Shown here in pieces: positions 20,646 through 52,547 of a stretch of DNA of 64,000 nucleotides. The notes beneath the pieces are model-generated. The model saw only the letters and a program-made list of their open reading frames with translations. It had not been told where the DNA came from and made no database searches. Where the stretch lies: the NCBI RefSeq assembly GCF_900700375.1, contig NC_041712.1, positions 21,952,780 to 22,016,779 of the forward strand, given 5' to 3'. The DNA is from Denticeps clupeoides (lineage: Eukaryota; Chordata; Actinopteri; Clupeiformes; Denticipitidae). The first letter of the stretch is position 1; each line of letters starts with the position of its first letter. A program made the translations under genes and the position numbers.

Positions 20646-21243
20646 CTCCCTTCAGATGCAGCGCTTCCCGCGTCAAACGAGCCGGAGAGCATCAACTCCC
20701 AGGCGGAAATACAACGTCCCTTAACGTCACCATTAAACAAAAAAAAAAGAATTACGTCAGAACGACAAAAAATGCCAAATACGTTTTAAACACACATCTG
20801 ACTAACTAGCGCTATTCAGGTTAGCCCGTTCCTTTAGCGATAAAAATAATCGGTTTTTGCAGACATACACCGGGTAAACACAGTAAAACATCGAAAAATG
20901 TTCATTAAAAAATGTTAAAGCGGGCTCTATAAAATTAGACAAAAGTTCACCAGCGAGTCGCCAATTAGCGAGACACGACCAGGCATCAAAAGGGTACAAC
21001 CGCTGGAGAATTTACCTGTATCAAAGCCGAAGTAAAAAAAATAAACGACCAAGGTAAAATGAATAAAGTGACGAGTAATACACTTGGAAGAAAAAAAAAC
21101 TTGATACGACGGGCCGAAAAAGAAAAGCAGCGGCGCAGCCCAGGCGCTAGCCTTCTTCTTCGTCGCCTTGAAAAAGAGGAGATGACAGCGGCCGCAGGCG
21201 ACGGGCGCCACCTGGCGTGCGCCCATGCAGCCCGCTGGAACTA
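20646..21243 (-). promoter_or_regulatory. FRMD8 upstream region
   Basis: About 600 bp between the FRMD8 start codon and a Tc1-like element. The outer part (21120-21240) is CpG-rich and could hold the promoter or a non-coding exon. Poly-A runs and no TATA box are seen. No separate gene is supportable. Confidence 0.4.
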
Positions 21244-22664
21244 CAGTCGCTGCCGCAAGTTTTGAGGAGCACACAAATACTGGTTTTCCTGCTTCCGTTT
21301 TTATTATGGCAACATGGCAATGTTAGAAAGAGTGATCAGATGAATTGCAAAGTCCCTTTTTGCCACGAAAATGAACTTAACCCCCCCCCCAAAAAAAAAA
21401 AAAACATTTCCACTGCATTTCAGCCCTGCCGCAAAAGGGCCTGCTGAGATAATTTTGGTGATCCTCTCGTTAACACAAGTGAGAGTGTCGATGAGAAATC
21501 ATTCTGTCGTGCTGACTGAGTTAGAATAGCAGACTGGATGCTTTAAATAAGGGTGATGCTTGAAATCATTGTTCTTCCTCTGGTAACCATGGTTACGTGC
21601 AAGGAAACACAAGCAGTTATCATTGTGTTACATAAAAATGGCTTCAAAGGCAAGGGTATTGCTGCTCCTTAGATTGCACATAGATCAAACATTTATCTGA
21701 TCATCAAAAACTTCCAGGAAGTTCAAATGCTGTGAAGAAGGCTTCATGGTGCCCAAGAAAGTCCAAGCACCAGGACCGTCTTCTTAAGATGATTTAGCTG
21801 CTGGATTTTGGCGCCACCAGTGCAGAGCTTGCTCAGAAATAGCAGCAGGCAGGTGTGAGTGAAGTGAGGACTTTTGAACAATGGCCCGGTGTCAAGAAGA
21901 GTAGCAATAAGCCACTTCTCTCCAAGAAAAACATCAAGGACAGACTGATATTCTGCAAAAAGTACAGGGATTGGACTGCCGAGGACTGGGGTAAAGTCAT
22001 TTTCCCTGATGAAGTCCATCTCTGATCTGGAAAAAAGATTGTCCGCAGAAGAAGAGGTGAGCACTTTACATTTACATTTACAGCATTTATCAGATGTCCT
22101 TGTCCAGAGTGACTTACAGTCAGTACTTACAGGGACAGTCCCCCCTGGAGACATTTAGGGTTAAGTGTCTTCCTCAGGGACACAATGGTAGTAAGTGGGA
22201 TTTGAACCTGGGTCTTTTGGTTCATAGGCGAGTATGTTACCCACTAGGCTACTGCCATAAAGAATGGTGCCAAAGCGTCCTCCGACAACAACTTCTTCCA
22301 AACATCCAAGAACAGTCTGGTGAGGAACAATGCCTTTTCCAGCATGATGGACCACCATGCCAAAGTGAGAACTAAGTGGTTAATCCTCAAGAGGCGGAAT
22401 AACAACCAAAGCCCCCACGCACCGATTATGAAGAAACGGGTTGCCACCAGTCAGGATTTGGCCCAGAAGTTGATTGACAGCATGCCAGGGCCCACACTGC
22501 AAATATTGACTCTTTAAACTTGATGTAATTGTCAATAAATGTCTTATAAAATGCTTGTAATTGTTCTTCAATACACCACAGAAACAACTGACAATAAGAT
22601 CTAAAAACACTGAAGCAGCAAACTTTGTGAAAACCAGTATTTCTCAAAACTCTGTTCACAACTG
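21244..22664 (+). mobile_element. Tc1-like transposon, decayed
   Basis: Bounded by TA at 21242-21243 and 22665-22666. The left end starts CAGTCGCTGCCGCAAGTTTT and the right end reads CAGTTGTGAACAGAGTTTTG on the other strand. A transposase frame on the plus strand is recognisable in pieces (for example KYRDWTAEDWGKVIF at about 21960) but is broken, and a SINE-A sits in its middle. Without the SINE it is about 1.2 kb, the usual Tc1 size. It is a sister copy of 14697-15547. Confidence 0.8.
22063..22257 (-). repeat. SINE-A copy nested in Tc1-like element
   Basis: Full-length minus-oriented SINE-A splitting the transposase region of the Tc1-like element, so it is younger than that insertion. Confidence 0.87.
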
Positions 22665-22666
22665 TA

Positions 22667-23933
22667 CAGCCGCGACTCTGAATAAATAACTGTTGATCGA
22701 TAATTTATCAATCCCAAAGGAACTTTTAAGAAGATGTATTTTTTTTTAGAGAAGTGTAGAGTAACACATGCTCTATTGAATCATGTCACCCATCGAGACA
22801 TGCTCCCGAGCCTTTCTGCGCATATGCAGTATCCACAAGGATTTATAAGGTTTAAACTCGCTGATTTACGTTGCCTTGGACATGCTGGTTTATGGTTAAG
22901 GTTAGGTAATCGATTCACACTATCGTAGCCTAACTAGCTCAACCCGACAGAACAAATGTGATAATTTATCATTACTTTGATAAACAATAAATATATGATT
23001 TGTGGCATCTTGTTGTATGCAATAGATGACATATTAGCCGATAAGGTATTTTTATAACTGAGTTTTATTAAATTCAAATGATCTCAAATGCATTGCAAAG
23101 ACTGCAAACCCTTTTCTGTGTATTCAAACATCTACAACATAATTAAATAAGCTCATTCTCTGTCTCTCTACTGGTGCTGCAATATCTCAGATGAAAACGG
23201 CGATGTGACTGTTCTAAAAAAAAACTTTGAGTGGCAAACTGTACAATTCTTGGCACAACAATTCATTCTCTCTTTGGTTCTCATCACACACCCTTACACA
23301 TCACAGATGTGTTTTCAAGTACCAGTTTGAAGTGGCAGCCTCAAAAGCACGAATATGGCTTTGGAGATACATTATGCTTCTCTGTTTGATTTTACCCAGT
23401 AAGGTAAAATTATATGAAATTCACTATATAAATAAAAAACACACAATAAATGATATCTAGTATCATTGACAAGAAAAATGCATTAAAAACCATGTGTTGT
23501 CCAATAACAGGGTCCACCCAATAACATAAAACACAAAACAAAACGTATCGCGAGCTTTCCAGAACAGACACAAAAAAAAGTTTTTTTTTTTTTTAGATTT
23601 ATGTGTTTTACTACCAGTGTGTTCTTGAAAAAGAACAGAGAGAGCAGACGCAGGCAATACAACCCAGTGCATTTACAGCCTCGACGCCCTCATTCTTCAC
23701 ACTTCACATTCTTCCACTTCTCCTTCAGATGTTTCTCAACTCGTTTGAAGAAGAAAGAATCTGTATAAAAGAATGTCTCGAGATTCACCCTTGCAGAATT
23801 GTTCAGAAAGTTAACAATAGATGACAGAACAATGTAGCACAGAAACATTGGACTGTATCAAACACTGTGCTGGTGTGCTAAAAAAACAACAATATGTGCA
23901 GTAGAAAATGTGCATATGAATACAGTGATATAA
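22667..23933. other. Intergenic, FRMD8 to EHBP1L1
   Basis: AT-rich spacer. No gene, tRNA or recognised repeat was found, apart from T-runs near 23580. The likely EHBP1L1 polyadenylation signal (AATAAA, minus strand) lies at 23934-23939, about 100 bp past its stop. Confidence 0.55.
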
Positions 23934-24039
23934 TTTATTTTGGCCAAAGGAGTTTTAGCCAGCGCTGCGCTGTGTCAGAGTGACCTGCAGGGGACAGGCT
24001 TGACTAAGACGTGGCGTTGAAAGTCCATCCTTGTCGCTC

Positions 24040-41134
<17,095 letters not shown>

Positions 41135-41328
41135 GGCTCAAAAGAAAAGTTGCTCCGGGGCGCGGACGGCAGCCCCCCCGCCCAACCCCGAGGCCCGGTC
41201 GGCGGGTGTCCGGTGTGAGGAGCGCACGCGTCAGGAGGAGAGGAAGAGGAGGAGGAGGAGGCCATGCGCGGAAACTCGCGGCGGGAGGAGGAACCGAATC
41301 CGCTGCGGCGACGCTTTTCAGCTGACCA

Positions 41329-41365
<37 letters not shown>

Positions 41366-41650
41366 GAAATAAATTCGGTGCGCGCGGAGAGGAGCTGGCC
41401 GCGGGAGCGCGCCCTGACGGTCGCGCGCGAGTTTCTGGCGCGCCGCGGGCGACGGGAAAAAGGGGAGCGGCGCGATGCAGCAGCCGCAGCCGCCGCAGCA
41501 GCCTTATCTGTAGCGGCCTATCGGCGTGAGGCGCCTCGTCCCGCCGCGGACTTTGCCACGGGTGCGTGGCGCGTGGAACGCGCAGACCGGGATGGCGCGG
41601 AGGGGGACGGTTGTGCGCATGCGCGCGTGTGAAAGCGCCGCGAAGCTCCA
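41135..41650 (-). promoter_or_regulatory. EHBP1L1 CpG-island promoter/5' region
   Basis: Strongly GC- and CpG-rich DNA immediately upstream of the EHBP1L1 start codon, interrupted by an (ATA)n run at 41331-41363. This is what a CpG-island promoter and 5' UTR look like. The transcription start cannot be placed. Alanine- and arginine-rich open frames here reflect composition and are not called genes. Confidence 0.55.
41331..41363 (+). repeat. (ATA)n microsatellite
   Basis: About eleven AAT/ATA trinucleotides about 200 bp upstream of the EHBP1L1 start codon, inside a CpG-rich region. Confidence 0.9.
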
Positions 41651-41800
41651 GCATCGTCGTTCGGCACCCGCGGTTTAATTGGACACGTAGTTTAATGACG
41701 CCGCACCACTCCCTCGATTACTGTAAAAGTTCAGAATAAATGCATCCCGACACGCGTACACGTACGACCTGGCCTTGCTTTGGAGCTCCGTCTTTCAAAT

Positions 41801-42004
41801 GTTTACATTTACAATTACGGCATTTATCAGACGCCCTTATCCAGAGCGACTTACAATCAGTAGTTACAGGGACAGTCCCCCCCTGGAGCAATTTAGGATT
41901 AAATGTCTTGCTCAGGGACACAATGGTAGTAAGTGGGATTTGAACCTGGGTCTTCTGGTTCATAGGTGAGTGTGTTTCCTACTAGGCACTAGGCTACTAC
42001 CACC
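41801..42004 (-). repeat. SINE-A copy, full length
   Basis: Minus-oriented SINE-A with a short duplication (CACTAGG repeated) near its head, in the EHBP1L1-FAM89B intergenic region. Confidence 0.87.
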
Positions 42005-42815
42005 TCAGTGTGCTTCTATGATAACAAAAAAAATCTATGGAATTGAGCATAGTATGTTTGTGCTCTTCGGCAGGGACCCAAAAACATGAACTCAGAAGTG
42101 GTAAGAGATTGCATGGCACACACAAAAAAAGGCCAGACCCCACACTGTGTTTATTCACTTCCCCAGATAATCACAGACAGACAGGAGAGGGGGAATTTTC
42201 ATTATTTTTAGTTTCAGGGAGAGGAAAGGACGGACAGAAGCAGCTGGGTACGGGGTATATTTGGGATGGGAGTGTGGGCTGCAGCGGTGGGGGTCTGCAT
42301 CACCAGGCCCTTTGCTTTTTATTATTAGGTTAACAATAATCGATGAGTTATTACGTAATTCCTACACCCCAAAAGCACAATTGCACTCTGTGCTAACACA
42401 AGCTTGGGGAAACACAACACACACCTATAATACATAGTGTGCAGCGTGTGTGAGCTGGAGTTTCCTAACCCGGCCCTGTCACTGCATGTGCAAAACGGGG
42501 AGTGAGTGTGTGTTGGCATCATTGTGGTACAGCAGAATGTGTGCCAGTTGTGACTAACCCTGCCACGCCCTCTGGCCTTACGCTTATTCACAACTTCAGT
42601 TTTTCTTACGTCCTTGTACCAGTGTAAATCTCTGGGGTTTTTTATTAAGGAAACACTTCTTCACCATAAACCACAGCGACGTTGGCACATCAGCCACGCG
42701 AGAAAGTCGGGCTTCCGGTTCGTTCTTGGCTCTGGCGCAGCTCAATATAACGGCTATAGTTTGACCAGCCGTTGTGGAGTTGAACCGTAAAGCCGAACAT
42801 GTAAACGTGTTACAC

Positions 42816-42947
42816 ATGTTAAAAATAGAGTTAGTTTAATTTTTAAAACTGCCGGGAAGTGCTCTATTTTTCCATCCAGATCTCACGAGTGGGATCTGAG
42901 AAATTCTAAAAACATAATTTAAAAAGTTAAACTAACTATTTTTAACA
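42816..42947. repeat. Hairpin-forming inverted repeat
   Basis: Arm GTTAAAAATAGAGTTAGTTT at 42818 and its near-complement ending ACTAACTATTTTTAAC at 42945 can pair over about 30 bp, with a loop of about 70 bp. It resembles a small palindromic MITE but has no clear target duplication. Confidence 0.6.
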
Positions 42948-43654
42948 TTCTATAGTTATACTTGATATTATTCATTTCAATATAATATTAAATTGTTACC
43001 TCTATTTAAAAAAAATGCATCTGATGGTTCAATTCCACTTTCATCAGGTGCCTAAAATAGAATTAATTTGAAACCTTCCCATCTGTGGTTTATTTTTAGG
43101 AATGATGACACATTCATAGAAGAATGCCAGACCCTTCGGCCTCTCTGGTAATGCAGCAAAATTTGCCAAACTTAATCTGAGACAGGCTGGCGGATCTGCA
43201 GATGGCACGGAGTTTGCCAGCTAGTCCCTAGTGTCTTCTTTAGAACCGGTTTGTGAGCAGCGTTCAATTTGTGTACATGTTGGGGATTCGGGGGGCGGGG
43301 GGTTCCTGTGCAGATACTTCCTGCAGCCTCAGAACTCTGTAAAAAGCCCCATTTCCTGTTATTCCGATCTATGCTGGGGTATCTTGGTTGGGCACAATGA
43401 GGAGAATTTTGCCTTTATGATAAAACCGATGGACATGCTATATCTATACCTCTAGCATTTGAAAGGATAGATTACAGATGATGGTGTAATGGTGCTTTAT
43501 TATGTGTAACGTGTTTGAGCAGAATAAAAAAAAAAAGTTAATGTTTCATTTTATTCTCATTAACTAATGAAGAAAGTATAGTTTTCACAGAAACCTTGAA
43601 CCTCTCCGCCATCTTGGTTTCAGAACCACTCCAATACCCTGCTTCTATGCAACA

Positions 43655-43799
43655 ATGCCATTAGCCTAGTGGGTAACGCACACACCTAGCAACCAGAAGA
43701 CCAGAAGACCCAGTGTCTCCAGGGGGACGGTCCCTGTAACTACTTATTGTAAGTCGCTCTGGATAAGGGTGCCTGATAAATGCCGTAAATGTAAATGTA
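43655..43799 (+). repeat. SINE-A copy with internal deletion
   Basis: Plus-oriented SINE-A. The A-box part of the head joins directly to the segment before the tail, so the B box and central segment are missing. The LINE-like tail is intact. Confidence 0.82.
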
Positions 43800-45707
43800 G
43801 TGATAATAGTGAGGTTACACGTGCAGCCAATAGACCTTGGGTTTACAGTGGGATGCAGAATCCCAAAAATATTAATTTACCAGCCAAATTACCAGCCATT
43901 AAAAAATCTGAGCAGGACGAAAGCAGATTAAACACAAGCGATCACATTTTCCCTAAATATTACAATGCAGCCCAATTCCTATTGTAGAAGACATGAATGC
44001 ATCCATTGCTTGTAGTCATTGTTTTATTCATATAGTGAGATATCCACTGAGGCAGCGGCTGGTATTGGAGCCTTTACGTAACCCAGGTAAACGTAATGTC
44101 TGAATTGGTAGTGGTTTCAGTCGGTTTAACCCGTTTGCATGTAGTTTAAGTGGAGTTTAGTCAGACTAACAAAATTACTTGATTTTCTCTAGTGTCTTGT
44201 ACCCAGTCTGTCAAATCAGTGGTGTGAACATATGGGGATGAGAAATAAAAACTCATGTTCAGTGAAAACTATTTTTTTCAAGATGATCTGTTTGTTCCTT
44301 AGGTGACCAGGATGGGGAACGTCTGATCAATCAATATGTGGACGGGATAACCATCTGCAAGTATATGGGAGGTGCTGTGGCGATTACTCTGCACCATTAG
44401 AGTGGTCAACCCACCCGCAAGAATTATACCAGGAGCTTGTTGATGAATATCAAAAGCATCTGGTCGAGGTGCAAATTATTAAAGGGAACTCAACCATCTT
44501 GTCCATGCAGTTATTGGTTTTAAAGATATATTATTAAACCCTGTTAAAGGAACAGTTCAATGGCAATTACTGTTTGAAAAGTTTTTAATTCAGACAGAAA
44601 TCCTTGTTTTTTTATTTAGGTGGCGAATGCGGTCTACTGAATCAACCTGATAAATAATATAACCTCATGTTCCGCCACAGAATTTATTTTACTTATATTC
44701 TGTATTGTGTCCTGTTCTGATTCTATTGGCCATAAAAAAGGTCAGCTGATGCCTGAGAATCCCAAATGGGCACACTTTTACATCAGTAACATTTTTCTCT
44801 CCTCATAGTGAGGAGAGAAGACCACAATGTCAGGATTCATTTCTAGACCGAAAGATTGGTTGTCACATTGTTCAGGTACTGAGACAATGCCTTGTCGCTC
44901 CATCCAAATATATGTTTTTTTTCAGGTGTGTATAACCCTTTAGAAACCTTGCTGGCATCAAACATCAGATGTGCAACTGGAGCAGAGTTAACACCCAGAT
45001 TTGCACACATACCCAACCATGTTGATGATCAGCATGCCAGCATTGTCAAATCCAGATCTGATCATGTTAATATTCAAAACACAACAAAAACACAATTGAA
45101 ACAAAATAAATGAAATTACAATAGTTTTATTCTATTTGCTAAATAAAAAAAAACTTTAATACATTGAATGTTAAACATGGAAATTACATACACAAAATAT
45201 GAGATATAATAAAATAAAGCTATGCAATATAATATATTTAAATCAGTGGTATAGTGGTGCAATACAATCTTCATTTAAAAGTGAAGTGGTTCATTGTGTT
45301 ATCAAAGAAAAAAAGAGGCTCAAAATATATATTAAGGTCATTTCACTCCATACAAGAGGTCTGAAGGTCCCCATGTTTTCTGTTGTTCTTGATGTAATTT
45401 CCTTTTCCTGTTATTCCTGCCCAGCTGGCCTTTATGCCGTCACTGAAGAATGAAATGACTAAAATGATATTCCTGTCATTTTACGCTCCGGAAAAAGCAT
45501 TTAGTGCTGGGAACAGGGGTCCTATTGGAAATGGATGAGACTGACAGAAACGCAGCAGCTTCTGGTAAAGGAAATGCTAAACGTGTGCGGCAGTGAACCC
45601 GCTGGGGCAGTTTCATGGATTTAGCCATGTGGTAATAACTTCACCGAAGTTCTCTTTCAGTCTAGGACTAGGCGTAGTCCAAGAATGGGAAACTGATCCC
45701 CTGACAT

Positions 45708-48131
<2,424 letters not shown>

Positions 48132-48429
48132 TCATAGACAAATTTACTGTAACCACTGTACTTACAGGAGCCGAGTAACGCGCTCCGACGTCCGTTCAGA
48201 CCAGCGTGACGTCAAAAGTCCTTTAAAGGCGTTTTTTCAACTCACTGGCTTCCGGGCTCATTTAGCCTCTTATTTGCGCAAAACGCAATATTTCGAGCAC
48301 GACTCAAACTTACGACGAAAAAAAAAAATCAAGAGACACATAACGGTCTCCTTTGTCTCGGCCCCATCAAGCCACGCCCACCTCGCCGCCAGGTGCTGCC
48401 CGAGGGCGGACACGAGGTGGCGCTGGCGT

Positions 48430-48614
48430 TCACATTTACAGCATTTATCAGACGCCCTTATCCAGAGCGACTTACAGTCAGTATTTACAGGGACAGTCCC
48501 CCTGGAGCACCTTAGGGTTAAGTGTCTTGCTCAGGGACACAATGGTAGTAAGCGGGACTTGAACCTGGGTCTCCTAGTTCATAGGCGAGTGTGTTACCCA
48601 CTAGGCTACTACCA
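48430..48614 (-). repeat. SINE-A copy, full length
   Basis: Minus-oriented SINE-A just upstream of FAM89B, beginning with the CATTTACAGC tail and ending at CTAGGCTACTACC. Confidence 0.87.
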
Positions 48615-48716
48615 GCCCTTATCCAGAGCGACTTACAGTCAGTACAGGGACTTACGGGGACAATCCCCCCTGGTGTCTTGCTCAGGGACACAATGGTAGT
48701 AAGTGGGATTCGAACA
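48615..48716 (-). repeat. SINE-A fragment
   Basis: A second partial SINE-A (tail, central segment and start of the B box) directly abuts the copy before it, in the same orientation. Confidence 0.75.
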
Positions 48717-48756
48717 CCTTCAACCTCCAGGGTGGATAAAAACCTAAATCCAGTTA

Positions 48757-48877
48757 CAAGTGATTGTCATCGTGATACACTGCAGCACAGCACACGGCGA
48801 CACAACAAAATGTGTCCTATGCTTTTAACCATCACCCTTGGTGAGCAGTGGGCAGTCACGACAGGCACCCGGGGAGA
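48757..48877 (-). repeat. SINE-B fragment
   Basis: Tail-side half of SINE-B (GTGATTGTCATCGTGATACA onwards). The tRNA-like head is missing. Confidence 0.75.
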
Positions 48878-49477
48878 GTCCTTTGCACCCCTGATCAGCT
48901 TCCAGAGCTTCTTTCCATGGTCCTGTTGGACTGCCTGCGAGATCCTCATCACACGTCTGTGACCTGCAGACATGCAGGCTGCCACTCTAGATCATTGGAG
49001 ACCCCTCACACCCTCCGAACTCCGACTTTGAGTGGCTCCCCTCCAGACGCCGGCTCCGATGCTCCTCACACAGAGGAGGAAGGTCACCTTTGTTTAATTT
49101 TTTATTTTGTGTCATATGTTGCGTCTATTGTAACAAGCGTTGTACGTGAGCTGCTCCACTGTGTTTTTGAAATTTTCAAGTTATTTGAAATTGAACTCAG
49201 AAAGTTCCAGGCTGCGAGGCCAACGTCAGCCCGATAACGAACACCTTATTATTCCGGGACGGAATGAAACTTTCAGGCGGTGGACCGGGCGCTTTCTGAT
49301 GCCAGACGCCTCTTTTACTACAATACGAATGCCGACCAAAGGTGCTGCTTATAACAACAGAAATTCTGACATTTTAATTCGAACCCGAACCAACAACGCA
49401 ACCGTACAACCAAATGTGACTATTTTGGATTGGAGCTCAGGCATTAACCAAACCACAGGACATAATAAAGTCCAGTC

Positions 49478-51350
49478 TCAGGAGCCCTGCAGCTCCTTCA
49501 GGCTGCGCAGCGAGTCGGCGCAGCCGCGGATGAGGCCGCACAGCTGCACGCTGGCCTCCACCGACGCCGACTGCTGCAGCTCCTGCGTGGCCCAGCGCAG
49601 CTTGTGCAGCACGGCCTCCTCCGCGCTCAGCAGCGCCGGGTGGGGTGCCGCGGCGGGGCACTGGGGGGCCGGTACCGGGGCGGGTGGGGCGACGGCGGCG
49701 GGACCGACGGCGGCCTGCGGCGGTAAGGGCCCCCTCAGGCCGGACGCCGCGCCCTCGCAGTGCTCCGGTCGGGGCTGGCCGGTGATGGAGAGGGGCGGGT
49801 CGCCGGCGGCCGGCTGGCTGGCAAGCTGCCGCTCTCGCACCTGCGACAGGGCAGCCTGGGCGTTCAGGGCTGAAAGAGGAGGAGCACAAAAACATGAACC
49901 AAAGGCGAGGTGCGAGGCGAGCGCGGCGGAGCGGCCCTCACCGGGGTTGTCTTTGTCCACGTCAGAATCGAGCTCCTGACACGACACGCAGTAGTTCTTC
50001 TTCTGCTTATCTTGCAGAAGAATCGTCTGAAGAGGACAAGAGGGGAATAAACATGCTGTTATGAACGCTTGAAAGTAGGGATGGACCGATACCGGTATCG
50101 GCCTCGATACCACATTTTCTAAAGTACGGGGACTGATACTACAGTCTGAGAAGTGTCTATGTTTGAGCGGCGTGTAAGGGGTTAATCACAGGTGCCTCTC
50201 TCGGAGGTATAAAATGGGGGATTCCCGGGTCTCCTGCATGTTCTGGAGCCCAGATATGATGCCATAGCTGCCGCTACATGACTGACACGGAGCTGCCTAA
50301 ACTACACAGCCTACTGCAAGCCTGCTCTGCGTTTAGTTTCACCGCAGATATTTGGACAAGCAGTGTTAGCGCCGTGAAGCTAACTTTTATAATATTCTTT
50401 TCTGTTATACGTTGCATACAACATGCTTTTCATTTTAAATAAATGTTCTTAATTTTTGTTAAATTATGTGACTAATGCTGTTACCTGTAAATTTAAATCA
50501 TGTTTTTATAAAAGTACTCGGTATCGGCGAGTACTGAAATGCAAGAACTCGTACTCGTTCTCCAAAAAAGTGAGATCGGTGCACCCCTACTTGAAAGCGT
50601 CCCTGGTGTGGACTACAGCTTCGGGGATTTTCAAATGGACCAGTAGCATCATAATGGACACGTATGGTACACCATGACACTGGACTACACTTTGGACTTC
50701 TCCACCTCTACAACTATAGGATGTAGAATCATCACCAGCCCTGCACTGACACCACTTGCAGGCTCGCTCTACCCTGGAAGTGGGTCCCTCTCTGTATCAC
50801 TCCTTCCCAAGGCTTCTTCCTGTCTTTTTTTTCCTTGTGCGCAGAAGGGTCAAGTGTGTTGGGTGTCAAATGTAGGGCAAAGCCCCCTGTCAAAGCCCAC
50901 TGAGACATACTGTATGTGGTTTTGGGCTATATAAGAAATAAATGCTGTTGTTGTTGTTGTTGTGTTTACCTGGCAGACTTCGCAGCACTCGCCCAGCATC
51001 TTGTAGCCCTTCAGCAGGTAGTCTCCCATCAGCTTGCTGATCTTGTCCTGCCGCTCCCTGCGGGCCTGGATCACCTTCATCTCGGCATCGGAAGGCGGCT
51101 CCCACTCGAAGTCCTCATCATCTGCCAAAAGCGCAAGGCGTTCGGTTAACGCGCCACGGACCGCCGTCCATGGACGTCCATTTCACCACCACGCGGGGGA
51201 ACGAGTCGCCTTTTACGGCAAACGTACCGGCATTGAGGGCCATGCTGTCCCGACGCGGCTACTTCTCCGTTTACCTCGCAGGCGAACCAGCTCGGCTTCC
51301 TCGTGGTCGCTCTGCGGCGGCGCGGAACCTCGGTTCGGCGGGGGCGCCAT
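49478..51350 (-). CDS. znrd2: ZNRD2 (SSSCA1), zinc ribbon protein, 4 exons
   Basis: Orthologue of the Sjogren syndrome/scleroderma autoantigen 1 protein, a small zinc-ribbon protein reported to contact tankyrase. Exons by eye: 51275-51350, 50970-51121, 49942-50026, 49478-49869, joining in frame to 234 aa (human 199). Conserved blocks are FEWEPPSDAEMKVIQARRER, KISKLMGDYLLKGYKMLGE, a Cys4 ribbon (CEVC then YCVSC), QELDSDVDKDNPALNAQ and the C-terminal SVEASVQLCGLIRGCADSLR. A Pro/Ala-rich linker, longer than in human, accounts for most of the extra length. The start MAPPPNRGS lies in a CpG-rich first exon. The second intron carries a hAT MITE. It neighbours FAM89B, as in human. Confidence 0.95.
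50076..50589. mobile_element. hAT-like MITE
   Basis: A 514-bp unit between perfect 8-bp repeats CTTGAAAG (50068-50075 and 50590-50597). Inverted ends are TAGGGATGGACCGATACC and TAGGGGTGCACCGATCTC. There is no coding capacity. It is in a ZNRD2 intron, and the perfect TSD suggests a fairly recent insertion. Confidence 0.85.
50600..50961 (+). repeat. Possible retroposon 3' end with (TTG)n tail
   Basis: The stretch ends TTTTGGGCTATATAAGAAAT, then AAATGC and a (TTG)n run, about ten bases before a ZNRD2 exon. The tail layout resembles 3' ends of fish non-LTR retroposons. No coding remnant was recognised. Confidence 0.35.
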
Positions 51351-51665
51351 CTGCCGGCGTGGAGGAGGACGGCGTTTCACTTCTCCACAACCGAATACGG
51401 ACACTTTATTATAGACACGCCACCTCCAGTGGCCCTACAGACAAAACCGACAAATCGTTTCGTTTTCCAGTTTATTATATAGAAGATTCACATTTAAATG
51501 AATTCAACTGCAATCAGCAAATTATATATTTAACTTTCTTATAAAGGACTTTAAGACTACACCAACTATACCATTTACTATTGCCTAAGTAGAGAGTGTT
51601 TAAAAACAGTAATGCCCAATTGAGTAAGAAATTAGTCGAACCACAGTTGATGATTAATATCATGG

Positions 51666-51823
51666 TGTAGCAGCCTAGTGGGTAACACACCCGTCTATGA
51701 ACCAAAAGACCCAGGTTAAAACCCCACTTACTACCATTGTGTCCGTGAGCAAGGTGACTGTCCCTGTTACTACTAATTGTATTTCGCTCTGGATAAGGGC
51801 GTCTGGTAAATGCTGTAAATGTA
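51666..51823 (+). repeat. SINE-A copy, slightly shortened
   Basis: Plus-oriented SINE-A downstream of nothing coding, between ZNRD2 and the minisatellite. The central segment is shortened, while head and tail are clear. Confidence 0.83.
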
Positions 51824-52547
51824 ATACACAGATCCCTTTGTGAAATTGGCAGGTTGAGAACTTATTGATCTCCCTTTCCCAAAAGCACAACAAATTTCTG
51901 TCCCTAACTAAACACACCCATTAACCCCTAAGAGATCCTTTAATATCTTAATGTATTTGTCCCTAATGTCGCAAAGTGCCACCTTCCAAAAAATGCTGTA
52001 AAAGTATTATATATTAATATTTTTGTCCAATTTACAAAAAAGTCAGTCATATTCAGATGTCAATAATTTTTTTTTATTTAACCCTTTAAAGGCCAGTATG
52101 GTTACATAACTCAAAAATGCTTTATACTACAAGAGCACTACCAAAATTTCCATAAAATACATTTCTATGAGTATTTGATAATTATTGTTAGTAGAAGTTA
52201 GACACTTCTCACACATACCACCATTCCAACACCAATATTGTCATGCACTAAACATTTCATTAGGAAGGCATCCTTACATAAATAAAAAGTGTTGGTGTAG
52301 TGATAAGGAAAATTAGGGCATCTGGTGGACAAATATATAACTGGGAAATCAAAAGCAAGTAATCCATAATGAAATCTTAAAATGAAGAAAATGCCTTAAT
52401 TTATGTCATTTAAAAAAAGTCATTGCACAATCATACTTAGTACAACAAAACTGATTGTGCCCACGACCACCCCTAGTGCAAAATGCCATAATCAGAATGA
52501 AACATTAAATCATAGTAATATTAAAATAATAATTACAATATAATAAT
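51824..52547. other. AT-rich intergenic, no feature seen
   Basis: No gene or recognised repeat was found. It leads directly into the tandem array. Confidence 0.6.

Larger units (their letters stand above)
42005..45125. other. Intergenic, EHBP1L1 to FAM89B
   Basis: About 3.1 kb without a supportable gene. It holds an inverted repeat (42816-42947) and a shortened SINE-A (43655-43799). The stretch 44280-44520 is less AT-rich, but its frames are interrupted and were not recognised. Confidence 0.5.

Noticed and set aside
41264-41632. Alanine/arginine-rich frame on the plus strand
   Set aside because: It is a product of CpG-island composition plus an (ATA)n run, upstream of and opposite to EHBP1L1.
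48885-49060. LINE coding remnant upstream of ZNRD2's 3' end
   Set aside because: Some minus-strand residues looked LINE-like, but no reverse-transcriptase block could be recognised.
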